Positions 20,721 through 31,202 of a stretch of 64,000 nucleotides of DNA are shown here, piece after piece. Made by a program: the position numbers and the translations under genes. The DNA is from Scolanthus callimorphus (taxonomy: Eukaryota > Cnidaria > Anthozoa > Actiniaria > Edwardsiidae): NCBI GenBank assembly GCA_033964015.1, contig CM066919.1, positions 13,991,646-14,055,645 of the forward strand. Direction: 5' to 3'. The number at the start of each line of letters is the position of its first letter. Position 1 is the first letter of the stretch. The notes beneath the pieces were generated by a model, which ran no database searches, was not told the DNA's origin, and saw nothing but the letters and a program-made list of their open reading frames with translations.

Positions 20721-21741
20721 ATATATAGATTTAGCCACTGGCTAAAAGCGGAGCTCCCGGTTACAATTTTTTTTAACGAGACAAAAAGGTTGCCATTGTA
20801 CATGAATAGATAGCCTTGCACCGTTATACCACGTGACTAAGCACTTGTTCACCCAAGTGTGGTTATCTAAGGTTCATCCCTTCAACGATGCAAACCTTTC
20901 ACGTTTGATGACGTCATCAATTACGTCATACCACGTAACCATGCAGTTACACCCACCTTGCCACTTAGATAACTTCACCCAAGTTTGGTTGTCTGAAGTT
21001 CTTCCTTCTTGAGATATTTCATTTTTCTCCTATGATGACGTCATCGATGACGTCATACCACGTGACCATGCAGTTGCACCCCCTTGCCACTTAGATAACT
21101 TCACCCAAGTTTGGTTGTCTGAGGTTCATCCCTTCTTGAGATATATCATTTTTCTCCTATGATGACGTCATCAATGACGTAATACCACGTGACCAAGCAG
21201 TTGCACCCCCTTGCCACTTAGATAACCACAAATTTTGGTTGTCTGTGGTTCATCCCTTCTTGAGATATATCATTTTTCTCCTATGATGACGTCATCGATG
21301 ACGTCATACCACGTGACCATGCAGTTGCACCCCCCTTGCCACTTAGATAACTTCACCCAAGTTTGGTTGTCTAAGGTCCATCCCTTCCGAGATTTTTTAA
21401 TTTTCTTAGTATACCACAGGGTTCCCATGAGTTTCCGCGTACGGCGGACGGACGGACGGACGGACGGACGTACGCTATACCTTTTATTCAGGAAGAAACA
21501 AAAAAATTCATATCTCAAGAGGAGAACCACCTATGGCAACCAAACTTGGACACATTCATCTATTCGGCGATACCTTTTTAACGCCCTAGTCATTTGACTT
21601 GGCGCCGTCAATAAAGTGAGCAGAATGAGCGAGAAAGCCCATGACGTTTGAAAATCAACTCCATACCTATGCCTGGACGTTATTTCCTTAGGTATGGTGC
21701 TCCGCTTGCGCGGGCCTTCGGCCCGCGCAGGAGCTCCGCTA
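20721..21741 (+). mobile_element. Helitron-like element H4 (complete, head-to-tail with H3)
   Basis: It starts ATATATAGATTTAGCC immediately after the end of H3 and carries the same 5' hairpin and subterminal repeat. It contains four A-type satellite units (cores at about 20906, 21033, 21160, 21286) and a (GGAC)n microsatellite (about 21445-21468). A ~250-bp 3' region with CATTTGACTTGGCGCCGTCA follows. It ends with a hairpin (stem GCGCGGGCC/GGCCCGCGC, loop TTC) and GAGCTCCGCTA at 21741. At 1.02 kb this is the shortest complete copy and shows the whole architecture. Confidence 0.88.
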
Positions 21742-22149
21742 TGACTGTGAAAAGTACCGTGACACGGCGCGGTACTGTCGCGGTGGCGGTACGGAACCTG
21801 GCCTGCTGTAGATACCGAACGAAACCGCGTAGTGGCGGTACGGTCGCGGTCGCGGCGCGGTACAACTCTTTCGCGGTACTTTTCACAGTCATACGAAATC
21901 TGCTCTATACCTTTAATACCAGGAAGAAATAAAAAAAATCAAACTTGGACACATTAATCTTTTGGGCGATGCCATTCCAACGCCCTAATCATTTGACTTG
22001 GCGCCGTCAATAACGTAAGCAAAATGAGCAAGAAAGCCCGTGACGTTTGAAAATCAACTCCATAGTTATGCGAGACGTTATTTCCTTAGGTATGATGCTC
22101 CGCTTGCGCGGGCCTTCGGCCCGCGCAGCAGCTCCGCTATAACCTCAAG

Positions 22150-22731
22150 ATTATTAAATGTTTAGATGGAGAGGCTGGTTTAAAGCAGCACTTTCGAGCG
22201 AAACATCCAGTATATCCTGTATCAGATAAAAAAAAACATGCCCGATGCAAGAAAGCCCATGTACTTGTTACACGGAACGAAACACTGGAGCATTTGAAAC
22301 TGATCTCTTCTGAGCGAGAGTCCCAGGTAACTGTGTTTTACGGGGTTCGGATTACGGCGAAAAATGATCATGTGAGTTTGTCCCGCATCATTCCACGACG
22401 AAAATCCTCATCGACTTTTTCAAGCGTCTCACGGGTCCTGAAGTCAGCTAGAAGTCCTGAAGTCACCTTGACACTCCTTGCTATTCCCACAGCTATCAGC
22501 ATATTATAGAAATGTCTTGCCGTTTTTAAAGTTTAAAAAAATTTGAGGAAATTCTTTCATAATCACTCTCATAGCTATTGTACCCTGTGACAAGAATGAT
22601 AACATTTTGCTCGTTTCATTTTTCTGATTAGCCAAACATCTTCAAGAAATATCTTGTAAGAACCTCTTATGAAGCATGCCGTGCCCTGGAGATAAGAGCC
22701 AGAGACCCAGAAGAGGGTGCTAAACTAGTCG
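22150..22731 (+). CDS. Two exons of an unrecognised gene
   Basis: Exon 22150-22326 is open for 59 codons (starting IIKCLDGEAGLKQHFRAKHP) and ends at CAG|GTAACT. Exon 22632-22731 follows CTGATTAG and reads PNIFKKYLVRTSYEACRALE, IRARDPEEGAKLVG, ending at a donor GTATGC. Phases are 0|0 and then 1. The GLKQHF-x-AKH piece with an upstream Cys could be half of a C2H2-type finger, but this is weak. The first exon begins 10 bp after the end of H2. The rest of the gene is not visible; a BEL element follows within about 130 bp. I do not recognise the product. Confidence 0.4.
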
Positions 22732-22857
22732 GTATGCTGTATTGCACTATGGTCACCTAAACCGATATGGAAGTGGCGGAGAGCCAGAAATGATAAAAGT
22801 AGAGGAGCCAGGATTAGAAGTTCATTTCAATGTTTGGCATTCTGAAGCAGTCTCAGA

Positions 22858-25800
22858 AAGTGTAATTCCTGCTCCAAAGCATCTCGGGGTATTCACTTCC
22901 TTAACATCCGATAACTCCGTCTTCCACTGAGACCATTGTTTCTCAAGGTCCTCTTCTAGTGGATCATTCCATTGAAGCCCTCTTCGCCATAATTCTTGGA
23001 GGAGAATCTTTGCCCTGATTGTGAAGGGTGTGATAAGTCCTAAGGGATCGAATACTTTCGACGCTAAACTCAAAACAGTTCTCTTAGTCAACTCTTCCTC
23101 GGAGGCGATGATACCTTTTGGTTCGACGAAGCAGAAAGTGTCACTTGCTGGGTCCCATGATACTCCTAGCGCTTTCAATGTGCTGCTCGACTCGAATTCT
23201 CTTAGTGTCGCCGATCTCTTCTCTGGTTCCGTGTTACTCATCACAAGCTCTGAATTGCTTGCCCACTTCGTGAGGTTAAATGCTGCCGTGCTCATGACTT
23301 CCGTCAGTTCCTGTTGCAGTTTACAAGCAGACTCCGCATCTTCAGCACCGGTCAAACAGTCATCCACATACATGTTAGTCAGGATTACGGTTGCTGCTCT
23401 GGGAAATCTCGAAATAAACTTTTAGCATGAGCATGAACTACAGCGATAGCAAGAAACGGACTAGAGTTTACACCGAATGTCAATCTCTGCATTCTATAAA
23501 TCTTCGGTGGCTCTTCTGCTTTAAAATCTCTCCACAGGTAACGATGAACATCACGATCTCCTTTTGCAAGCTTGACTTGCAAAAACATCTTCTCAACGTC
23601 GGCCATTATTCCAACTCTGTGGGTGCGAAAACGTATGAGTACTGATGCTAGATTCGGTTGTAGAGCGGGACCTTGTAGTACACAATCGTTAAGGGACGCA
23701 CCATTTTTTCCCTTTTCGGACGCGTTAAAAACGACTCTACACTTTGTTGTACCTGTATCTTTGAACACTGCATGATGGGATAGATATCTACACTTGCCGT
23801 CTTCTGTTGGCTTTGCGGTGTCTACCAGCTCTGCATACCCTTTCTCGACGTACTGGCTTATTGCCTCTTGCCTGCTTTCGCTGGATCACGGCTTATCCTT
23901 CTCTCGATACCTTCTAGACGTTTCACTGCTTGATGATAGTTGTTTTCCAGTTTGGGGTGCTGCTCTTTCCATGGCAACGGTACTTCATAGTTATGACCAT
24001 CAAATTTCAGTTCTCGATTAAATGTCTCAACTGCCAGCTCTTCGCTCCTAGACATGACCGGTTCTTCTTTCTCCTTGATTCCAATCGATTCTAGCTCCCA
24101 GAAACTTCTCAGACACTCAAGAATCTCTCCATTGTCACTGATAGTTAGCATGGCTGTTGTGTGCTGTGATGAACCTGCCATTGGGCCAGTCAGTATCCAA
24201 CCGAGATGTGACTCCACTGCAACGAAGGGCTCTTCGCCTAGACAAGTAACCGATCCTGTAACAAATTTATAGTAATAATCCGTGCCGATAAGAATGTCAA
24301 CATGCACAGAATCTCTAGGATAGTTATCCGCCAAGTCTAATCCGCGTAAAATTGGATCCTGCATATTCAGTTTCACGGGTGCCAATGGATTACAAATCTT
24401 TGGTATAGCTAGTGCTTCCATCTCTATGACCTTATTACCCTCCCCTCTCAAAGAAGACAGGGAAAACTGAACCCTTTGTAACTTCTTCGACTCACTTGTT
24501 TGCCCTCCCAATGTAGTTACACTCAATGTTTCTGTGGGACCCGTCATACCCATGGATTCTACAATGTTCTTTCTTATGTATGACCGCTGACTACCACTGT
24601 CCAGTAAACAACGCACAACAACATCTCCTCCCCACCGACAGACATTTTTGCTACGGCTGTCTGTAAAAGGGTGTCCCTTACAGTCTTACTGGCTGCCAAA
24701 CCACTCATGGTGTGACTGGCAGGGTAACTGGGGGCCTGGGTACTAGTGGTAGGAACCTGGGGTGTGTATACTGGCATGGGTGCAGGTGCTTGGTGTGCTG
24801 GGTAACCTCCCTGGATCATGGGTGTAGGTACTTGTGATATAAGTGCAGGCACTCGGGGAATGGGTGTGGTCACTTGGGGTATGGGCGCAGGCGCACGGGG
24901 TGTAGGTGTAGGAGGTGGGGTTAAAGGGGAACCCTTTTGTGGAATACCATGTAATAGCTTGTGGTGCTTTCTGCCACAACCCACCACCCAACATTTGGGT
25001 TGTCTACAAATTTTTGAGAAGTGCTTGTGAGATGTTGGTCTCAAACAATTGAAGCATAATTTATTCTCTTGTACCAAATTCCAACGCTCATTTCCTGATT
25101 TTGAATGAAGCATGGGACAATCTGACACTTCATGATTTGCCTTACAAATTCCACAGACCGCTTGCTGTGTCTCACCGAGCAATGCAGTAGCTGTTGAAAC
25201 TTTCTCGTGACCCAACCCTTTTTTGTCCTGTTTCCCTTTGTTTACATTCTGACTTGGGTTAGAATTTCTTTCCCTTGCCTCTTTAGCAGCTACTTGTTGG
25301 TTTAGAAACTTGAAAAATTAATCGAGATCAATGCTCTCTTCAGAAATGTCTACAAGTTCCAATTCCCACTTTTCGAGCAGGTCTGAAGGCAGCTTTGTCT
25401 CAAATATGGGCAGTAGAATACAACTGTGGTTCACGGGATTCTCACCAAGTGCCTCCAATGAACGGGTTTTATTTTTCAAGACATCATGCAAATCTCTAAG
25501 GGACTTTGCATCTGAATTAGCTTTACCCAAGTTAGTCATAGTTTTCACTAGTGATGACACAACTACACGCCTTTTCCCATATCTGTTCTTTAAACATTCT
25601 ATCGCTGGCTGGTAATTGGCTCCTGTAACCTCAAAACCCTCTATTGATTTCAAGGCACTACCTTTTAGCAGGGAACGCAGGTAAATAAACTTCTGGACTG
25701 GGGGTACCTTGGTATTCGAATGGACTGATGCATCAAACTGATCCCAGAAAGTTGGAAACTCAGAACATCCCTTGATTATATCCCCATCAAAAGTTGGTAA

Positions 25801-26316
25801 TTCAAGTTTGGGTAGCTTGAGATTACTGTTAGACATAAACACTTTACCCGATTCTACTTCAACATTATGGTTGCTTTTGCTCTCAGATGAATAATAATCT
25901 CGACCAAGATCTATTGTGAGATCAATATCTTCCATAATTTGACCCCATTTTGCTATTTCAGATGTAACCATATCTTCTCCTATTTGATTGACTTTTTTGT
26001 CTCTCAAATCTTGACAGGCCTTTCTTAACTCACTTAATCTTTCTACTCGAGCTTCGAGCTTCACTTTATTGTCACTGCTTTGAGTGAGCATGTGCACAGT
26101 TGCAATCAAAGATTGAATATCACTCTTTAATGTTAGTTCTTGTCGCTCCAAAAGCAACGCTTCGTTTTTCTCTGATTGTTTTCGGGCCTGATCTGACTTC
26201 ACTAACCTTTTAATCAAGACCTCTTTCTTACCAGTGTTCATTAGCCCTCTGTCCTGCAATTCCTCTTTTAAATCTTCAAGTGAGAGCTCGTCGTAATCGG
26301 ACAACATGGCCGCCAT
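22858..26316 (-). mobile_element. BEL/Pao-type retrotransposon, decayed, 3'-truncated
   Basis: On the minus strand the order is gag, zinc knuckles, protease and RT. The gag (26316-25318) has an N-terminal SAP-like motif (LSLEDLKEELQDRGLMNTGK, residues ~12-45) and a DUF1759-like core (LKLPKLELPTFDGDIIKGCS; VQKFIYLRSLLKGSALKSIE). A single in-frame TAA at 25318 separates it from CGICKANHEVSDCPML and CFNCLRPTSHKHFSKICRQP. The DUF1758-type aspartic protease has RCLLDSGSQRSYI. The RT has MADVEKMFLQVKLAKGDRDV and MYVDDCLTGAEDAES, with frameshifts near 24630, 23860 and 23380. The sequence stops in the connection region (VNTPRCFGAG) near 22858; RNase H, integrase and LTRs are absent or unrecognised. 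It is inactive. Confidence 0.85.
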
Positions 26317-26842
26317 GTTGTTTCACTGTCACCGAAACACACCGAAACGAAGGCACAACTTTATTTATTTCCACCGACGTACCTTGTTTTCACCGCTTAA
26401 GAGCGGATGTCTGTAATGGTCGACTCTAGGTGGAAAAATGGATTTTGACATTACATGTCAGAATGAAGCCTGTTATCAGCAGATTCTTACGATATATTTT
26501 TTATTTCGTTGCGATCAATATTTTCGGAGAAATCCGGCCGAGTTTAGTGTCGGGTCGAACAAAGGGTTTGGGTAGCCTCCGGAGGCCGTTTTTACCGCAC
26601 CAATAAAACATCAAAAATACAAACAAATGCAAGGCGCTTTGGAAAATTTAAGCTGGCAAAACTGAAGAGCACATAATTCTTATCATTTAAAGCAGTTTTT
26701 TATTCCCCAGCGTTGAAAACTGAATATTTTACGAATTTTTAAAGAATTACACTTTTTTGGAGCTCCAATTTATAAGGTATCTTTGACGTGCTTTATCGGG
26801 AAGATCCATGTACGTTTGACAGCTAAAATTTATTCAGGGTAA
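26317..26842. other. Unassigned 5' flank of the BEL element
   Basis: This may contain part of a 5' LTR or leader, but no second LTR exists to test that. The palindrome CCTCCGGAGG lies at about 26577. No gene seen. Confidence 0.35.
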
Positions 26843-28338
26843 TAGCGGAGCTCCTGCGCGGGCCGAAGGCCCGCGCAAGCGGAGCACCATACCTAAGGGA
26901 AAAACGTATAGTATACTATCGAGTTGATTTTTGAACGTCACGGGCATTATGGATCATTTTGATGACGTCATTGATGACGTAAGGGCACGTGACTTTTGTG
27001 TAGAGTTCCTCTTATGGTCTTTGAAACTTTGTCCAAGTTTGGCTTCTATAGAAGCTTCCCTTCGGGAGATATGATTTTTTCTTTATTTTTCTGGTATTAA
27101 ACCTATAGCGTACGCCGTCCGTCCGTCCGTCGTCCGTCCGTCCGTCCGTGTACACATGGGAACCCTGTGGTATGCAAAGAAAAAATTATATCTCCTCAAG
27201 GGAACATGCTAAGACAACCATACTTGGAATATTTTGTCTATGCCACAAGGGGGGTGCTGTAACACGGACACGTGATGTGACGTCATCGATGACGTCATCT
27301 ATGCTTGAAAAATCAATATCTCGTGAAGGCGAAGACTCTAAGACAACAAAACTTGGGTAGTGTAGTCTAGGCCACCAGATGAGCAAAATGAGGTGGTCAC
27401 GTGATATGACGTCATCGATGGCGTCATTTATGCTTGAAAAATCAATATCTTGTGAAGGGAAGACTCTAAAGCAACCAAACTTTGGTAATGTAATCCAGGT
27501 CACCAGATGAGCGAAATGAAGTGGTCACGTGATATGACGTTATCGATGACGTCATCTACTCTGGAAAAATCGATATTTCATGAAAGGAAGACTCTAAACC
27601 AACCAAACTTGGGTAATGTAATCCAGTTCACCAGATGAGCGAAATGAAGTGGTCACGTGATGTGACGTCATCGATGACGTCATCTATGCTTGAAAAATCA
27701 ATATCTCGTGAAGGGAAGACTCTAAGACAACAAAACTTGGGTAGTGTAGTCTAGGCCACCAGATGAGCAAAATGAGGTGGTCACGTGATATGACGTCATC
27801 GATGACGTCATTTATGCTTGAAAAATCAATATCTTGTGAAGGGAAGACTCTAAAGCAACCAAACTTGGGTAATGTAATCCAGGTCAACAGATGAGCGAAA
27901 TGAAGTGGTCACGTGATATGACGTCATCGATGACGTCATCTACTCTTGAAAAATCAATATCTCATGAAAGGAAGACTCTAAACCAACCAAACTTGGGTAA
28001 TGTAATCCAGTTCACCAGATGAGCGAAATGAAGTGGTCACGTTATGTGACGTCATCGATGACGTCATCTATGCTTGAAAAATTAATATCTCGTGAAGGGA
28101 ATACTCTAAAAGAACCAAATTTTGGTAGTGTAGTCTAGGTCATTAGATGAGCGAAAGGAAGTGGTCACGTAATATGACGTCATCGATGATGTCATTTATG
28201 CTTGAAAAATTAATATCTCGTGAAGGGAAGACTCTAAAGTAACCATGTAAACCATGTACACATGGGAATCCCTTTCATTCACACAGAAAATTTTATAACC
28301 AAGAGCTCCGCTTTTAGCCAGTGGCTAAATCTATATAT
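26843..28338 (-). mobile_element. Helitron-like element H6 (complete, minus orientation)
   Basis: Read on the minus strand it starts ATATATAGATTTAGCC at 28338 with the 5' hairpin and AGCGGAGCTC. It carries eight satellite units in reverse and a (GGAC)n-type microsatellite (about 27115-27150, GTCC on the plus strand). It ends at 26843 with a hairpin (stem GCGCGGGCC/GGCCCGCGC) and GGAGCTCCGCTA. Host junctions are A|T on both sides without duplication. A single extra CRE dyad lies near 26965, between the microsatellite and the 3' hairpin. Confidence 0.85.
27250..28240 (-). repeat. Satellite array C in H6: eight ~128-bp units
   Basis: CRE dyads sit at about 27279, 27410, 27536, 27665, 27796, 27919, 28049 and 28176. 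On the plus strand a unit reads GTGGTCACGTGATATGACGT, CATCGATGACGTCAT, then TATGCTTGAAAAATCAATAT and AAACTTGGGTAATGTA. The dyad, the CACGTGA word and GATATTGA/TCAATATC are shared with arrays A and B, while the rest has diverged. Confidence 0.88.
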
Positions 28339-29759
28339 TAGAGCGATGATAGATGTCCACAAATATCAAATAACTTTTGTGGCAAGCTATTTTTGTAATC
28401 AGCAGCAGGCGATAGAATTACCTTACGTGGTGAACCTCACGGCATCTCACTGTTGACTTGACAAGCGTGAAGGGAAAATCTTGCAAAAATCCCTGCTGAA
28501 ACGAGAATAAGAGTCTAACACATATCCTCAGACAGTAATCGAGGTTTTTCGCTTGAGTTTGAATCTGCAGAGATGTAATCAAAGCTCTCGAGTTTCAAAA
28601 TTGTTGTTTACATCCCGAAACACTAGAGCCATGTGTTAACTTGACCTCGCTAAACAAACACAAAAATCCACTTTTCGTTGGTAAACGAGCTCTATTTTCC
28701 GTTAAGCAAAGATAAATACCTCCGGAATATCCAAGAACATACCTTGCAAGCCATATTAGATAAGATTCAGGCCATTTTAGTGGAGAACACGAGAATCTCT
28801 TCTCCGAACCCGTCAGTTCGGTAAGCATTGCGTGACGCTGGTCACGTGGAAAACAACCAAGTGAGCACAGGTAGCCCGTAAAATGGAATACGGCGTTCGA
28901 CGGCATAAGAACGGGATATACGATTTTGTCTATTATTAACTCCTTCAAATACTAATAAATAATAAATTCCCTCTTGAGCAACGAATGCTTCGCATATTCA
29001 TTTTACCTGTAAATAAAAACCTTGCGCAAGTAAAATAGGATTAGAACCTGGGGGGGGGGGGGGGGGGGGGGGACGGCCTACCTTTTTTGACGGCCCGGGT
29101 ATGGCGGGGGGCGGGGGGATTTTTTTTAGCACGCAAACCTTTTTTTTTCAGTTTTCTGTTTGCCCGTGCAAAAAATAAATTTGTTGTCTGTAAACAATGT
29201 ATTTTCTGAATACAATTATTTTAATACGCCATAACTTCTGCAAAACTTAATTTTTCAAATTCTCAACACTTCTCCCCCCGTCAAAACCAATAATGGTCCG
29301 TCTCTAACTAGTAGTCACTCGCGAAGTTGTGCCATTTCTGACACTCAATATATCTCAAAGAGAACAGCGCATTGTTCTCTAAGAATTGCGGAAACGGTAT
29401 TTTCGACATGACCCTTTTGCAGTTATTCCGTGACGCGGGTCGCGTGAAAAACAGACCGAAGTGAACACAGGCAGCCCGCAAACTGAGATACGAATTTGCT
29501 TAGTTCTTTATTTTTAACTATAATAATTCATAAACATCAGTAATCAGATCTTGATATTTCCATTCTCACTTTGGAGATAGTGTGAAAGACCAGAAGCAGA
29601 ATTTGGGTTCTGGACTTGGTTTGGTAATGTTGGTTAAAAATAATTTACGCGCTTATAATGTTTTGCCTGGTGATCGTCTTGGGCGCATGAGTGTTAACTC
29701 AAATTAAACAGAGAACAAGTAAGCGTGCGTACTTAAGCAAAAACAAAATAGTCCTAAAG
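28339..29759. other. Unassigned sequence with a duplicated block and a G homopolymer
   Basis: A 23-base G run is at 29050-29072, followed by GACGGCCCGGGTATGGCGGG. The block CGTGACGCTGGTCACGTGGA to GCACAGGTAGCCCGTAAA (28830-28882) recurs diverged at 29430-29490, so an element copy may span both. No gene was recognised. Confidence 0.45.
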
Positions 29760-29869
29760 CCCAGTAGGGTTTCCCAAGTCCTCCTACCAACATGATTTGT
29801 ATTTTTTTTTGATAAAAAATGATTGTAATTATGGAATGGTGAATAAACTGACTGACTGACTGATAGCGG
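29760..29869 (+). mobile_element. 3' end of a LINE (UTR and (TGAC)n tail)
   Basis: GTATTTTTTTTTGATAAAA, ATGGAATGGTGAATAAA and four copies of CTGA/TGAC at about 29850-29868 form a typical severely truncated LINE 3' end. The ORF is absent. Confidence 0.55.
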
Positions 29870-30149
29870 CGATCACGCGCGTGAGGAAGCGTAAAAAACT
29901 TTTGAATAAGGAACCGTTCTTAGAAAAGTTATATATTATCAGCCTTGGTTGGCGCACGTTTTGGTATAGATATATCTACGTAGTTTAAATCTCCTACTAC
30001 AATGTAAACTTAGACGGAAAGAACGATTTTAATTGAAAATTGAAAGGCGACATTCATTCGGTCTCTGATCTAGTGAAGTTAAAGAACCAGACTGGTTCAA
30101 TGAAATGGGCAGAACCACATGAGCAGTCGTAGCTCGCATGACTCCCAGC

Positions 30150-31093
30150 TTACATCAAACAGCTACACGATTTTAGGGTTGCCTGGACGACCGAGATATA
30201 GGGTGCCTTGAACCGGCATGCCGCAGGGACATCGCTAGTGTTCAAATCAAAGTTCGCGCAGATCATGCGCAGCATAGCCACGGTTAGCTTGTCCAACTTC
30301 CCCTTCTTGTAGAGATCGCATAGATTGATCGAGTCGTATACAACAGGGTGGGTCAGCTGGCACTGGATCAGTATTACATTGCGGGCTTCAGAATAGCTTG
30401 CCTTCTCCTGAGCAGCGACCCCGTCTTCCTGGACTTCAGCTGGAACGCCGCGCCTGTCTTTTGACGCCAGTCGAGAGAAAAAGGCTTGAATCTGCGGAGT
30501 GGTCAGGAACTCTTCAATTGCGAATCTACGGTTGCCAGATAGATCTTTTGCGTAGCGCATTTGCTGGGCGACGGTTGCTGGATCTTCCTTGTTTCCCGTC
30601 TCTCGACCTCTATTGAACGCTTCTGTCAAAATTCAACCTGGTTGTCGTTGAATCTGCCTCCCTTTTTAGGCTCTTTTAGCGCCCATCCTCGACCTAAGGG
30701 CTCACTTGCAACAGTTTCTTCTAGAAGTCTTGCAGGGATGTGCGGCTGCTTACTAGCTCCTGCCACAAGTTTCTCGGTGTAGAGCACTTTCGCTCGATCT
30801 AGCAAGCTTTCCCTTTCCGGGGACAGTTTGCAGTTGCCCTGCTCCAAATGAGCTTCTAAAGCATAGTGCCTCTGGTAGGTCTTGGTACAGCCATCGTGCG
30901 GGCAAGGGAACAGGTGCAGAGTATTCTCCGCTGCCTCTAGGCGGGACGCGACCGGTACCTCACTGCTGATCTGCACTTGCTCGGGGTCTGCTGACGGCGG
31001 CTTTCTCGTCCCCTTGAGGTCAACAAAATTGCCTTCGCTTAATTCGGCGGAGAACTTTGAAATTTCCAATTTCTTGGAGGCTAGCCGATGCAC
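30150..31093 (-). CDS. Transposase-derived gene, C-terminal exon(s): C2H2-like finger and FSRLA block
   Basis: Minus strand. The segment 31093-30626 encodes a linker, then a finger LFPCPHDGCTKTYQRHYALE with AHLEQGNC (Cys/His ligands), ending in GRFNDNQVEF. A stop follows in this frame. The continuation LTEAFNRGRETGNKEDP, RRFAIEEFLTTPQIQAFFSR lies in the next frame from 30629. One T appears missing from a four-T run (TTTTGACAG) at about 30626, so this is either a one-base deletion or a base-calling error. The last part reads VVYDSINLCDLYKKGKLDKL, TVAMLRMICANFDLN and ends at TAA near 30150. The KGKLDKLTVAML stretch resembles a C-terminal SAP-like helix pair. The same module occurs alone at 43311-43583. 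Confidence 0.55.
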
Positions 31094-31202
31094 GCTTGTT
31101 TTACTCGCAAATAAATCGCATTTTCTTAACCCATTAAAGGAAAAAACCTAATTGGCGCGACATTACCTAGGGATAATGTCAGAGCACCATTATGTGTTTT
31201 AC

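Larger units (their letters stand above)
19162..21905. repeat. TA-flanked MITE, GAGCRGATTTC family, split by H3 and H4
   Basis: The left 14 bp of the MITE (GAGCAGATTTCGTA, 19162-19175) and the remaining 164 bp (21742-21905) are separated by H3 plus H4. Rejoined, the 178-bp element has perfect 32-bp TIRs and is flanked by TA at 19160-19161 and 21906-21907. Its interior is a G+C-rich palindrome built of CGGTAC words. It belongs with copies at 3138 and 13317, inserted into H2, and then received H3/H4 exactly between A and T (CGTA|TGAC). Confidence 0.85.
17912..22139 (+). mobile_element. Helitron-like element H2, 5'-truncated and interrupted
   Basis: Sequence matching H4 starts at about 17912 (TAAGGTTCATCCCTTCAACG). 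It runs through nine satellite units, TACCACAGGGTTCCCATGAG and a (GGAC)n microsatellite (about 19131-19150) to 19161. There a TA-targeting MITE interrupts it. H2 resumes at 21908 (TACCTTTTAATACCAGGAAG) and ends at 22139 with the 3' hairpin (stem GCGCGGGCC/GGCCCGCGC, loop TTC) and AGCTCCGCTA, followed by host T. The two halves line up with the continuous copy in H4, which proves the interruption. No transposition gene is present. Confidence 0.8.

Noticed and set aside
17930..21400. CRISPR-like array of regularly spaced repeats
   Set aside because: The whole 127-bp unit is repeated, with no unique spacers; this is a satellite inside transposons of an animal genome.
26317..26840. LTR of the BEL element
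   Set aside because: No second copy of this sequence exists in the window to define an LTR.
4049..28338. Autonomous Helitron genes (Rep, helicase) in the H elements
   Set aside because: No long frame with Rep or helicase motifs lies between the element ends; all copies appear non-autonomous.
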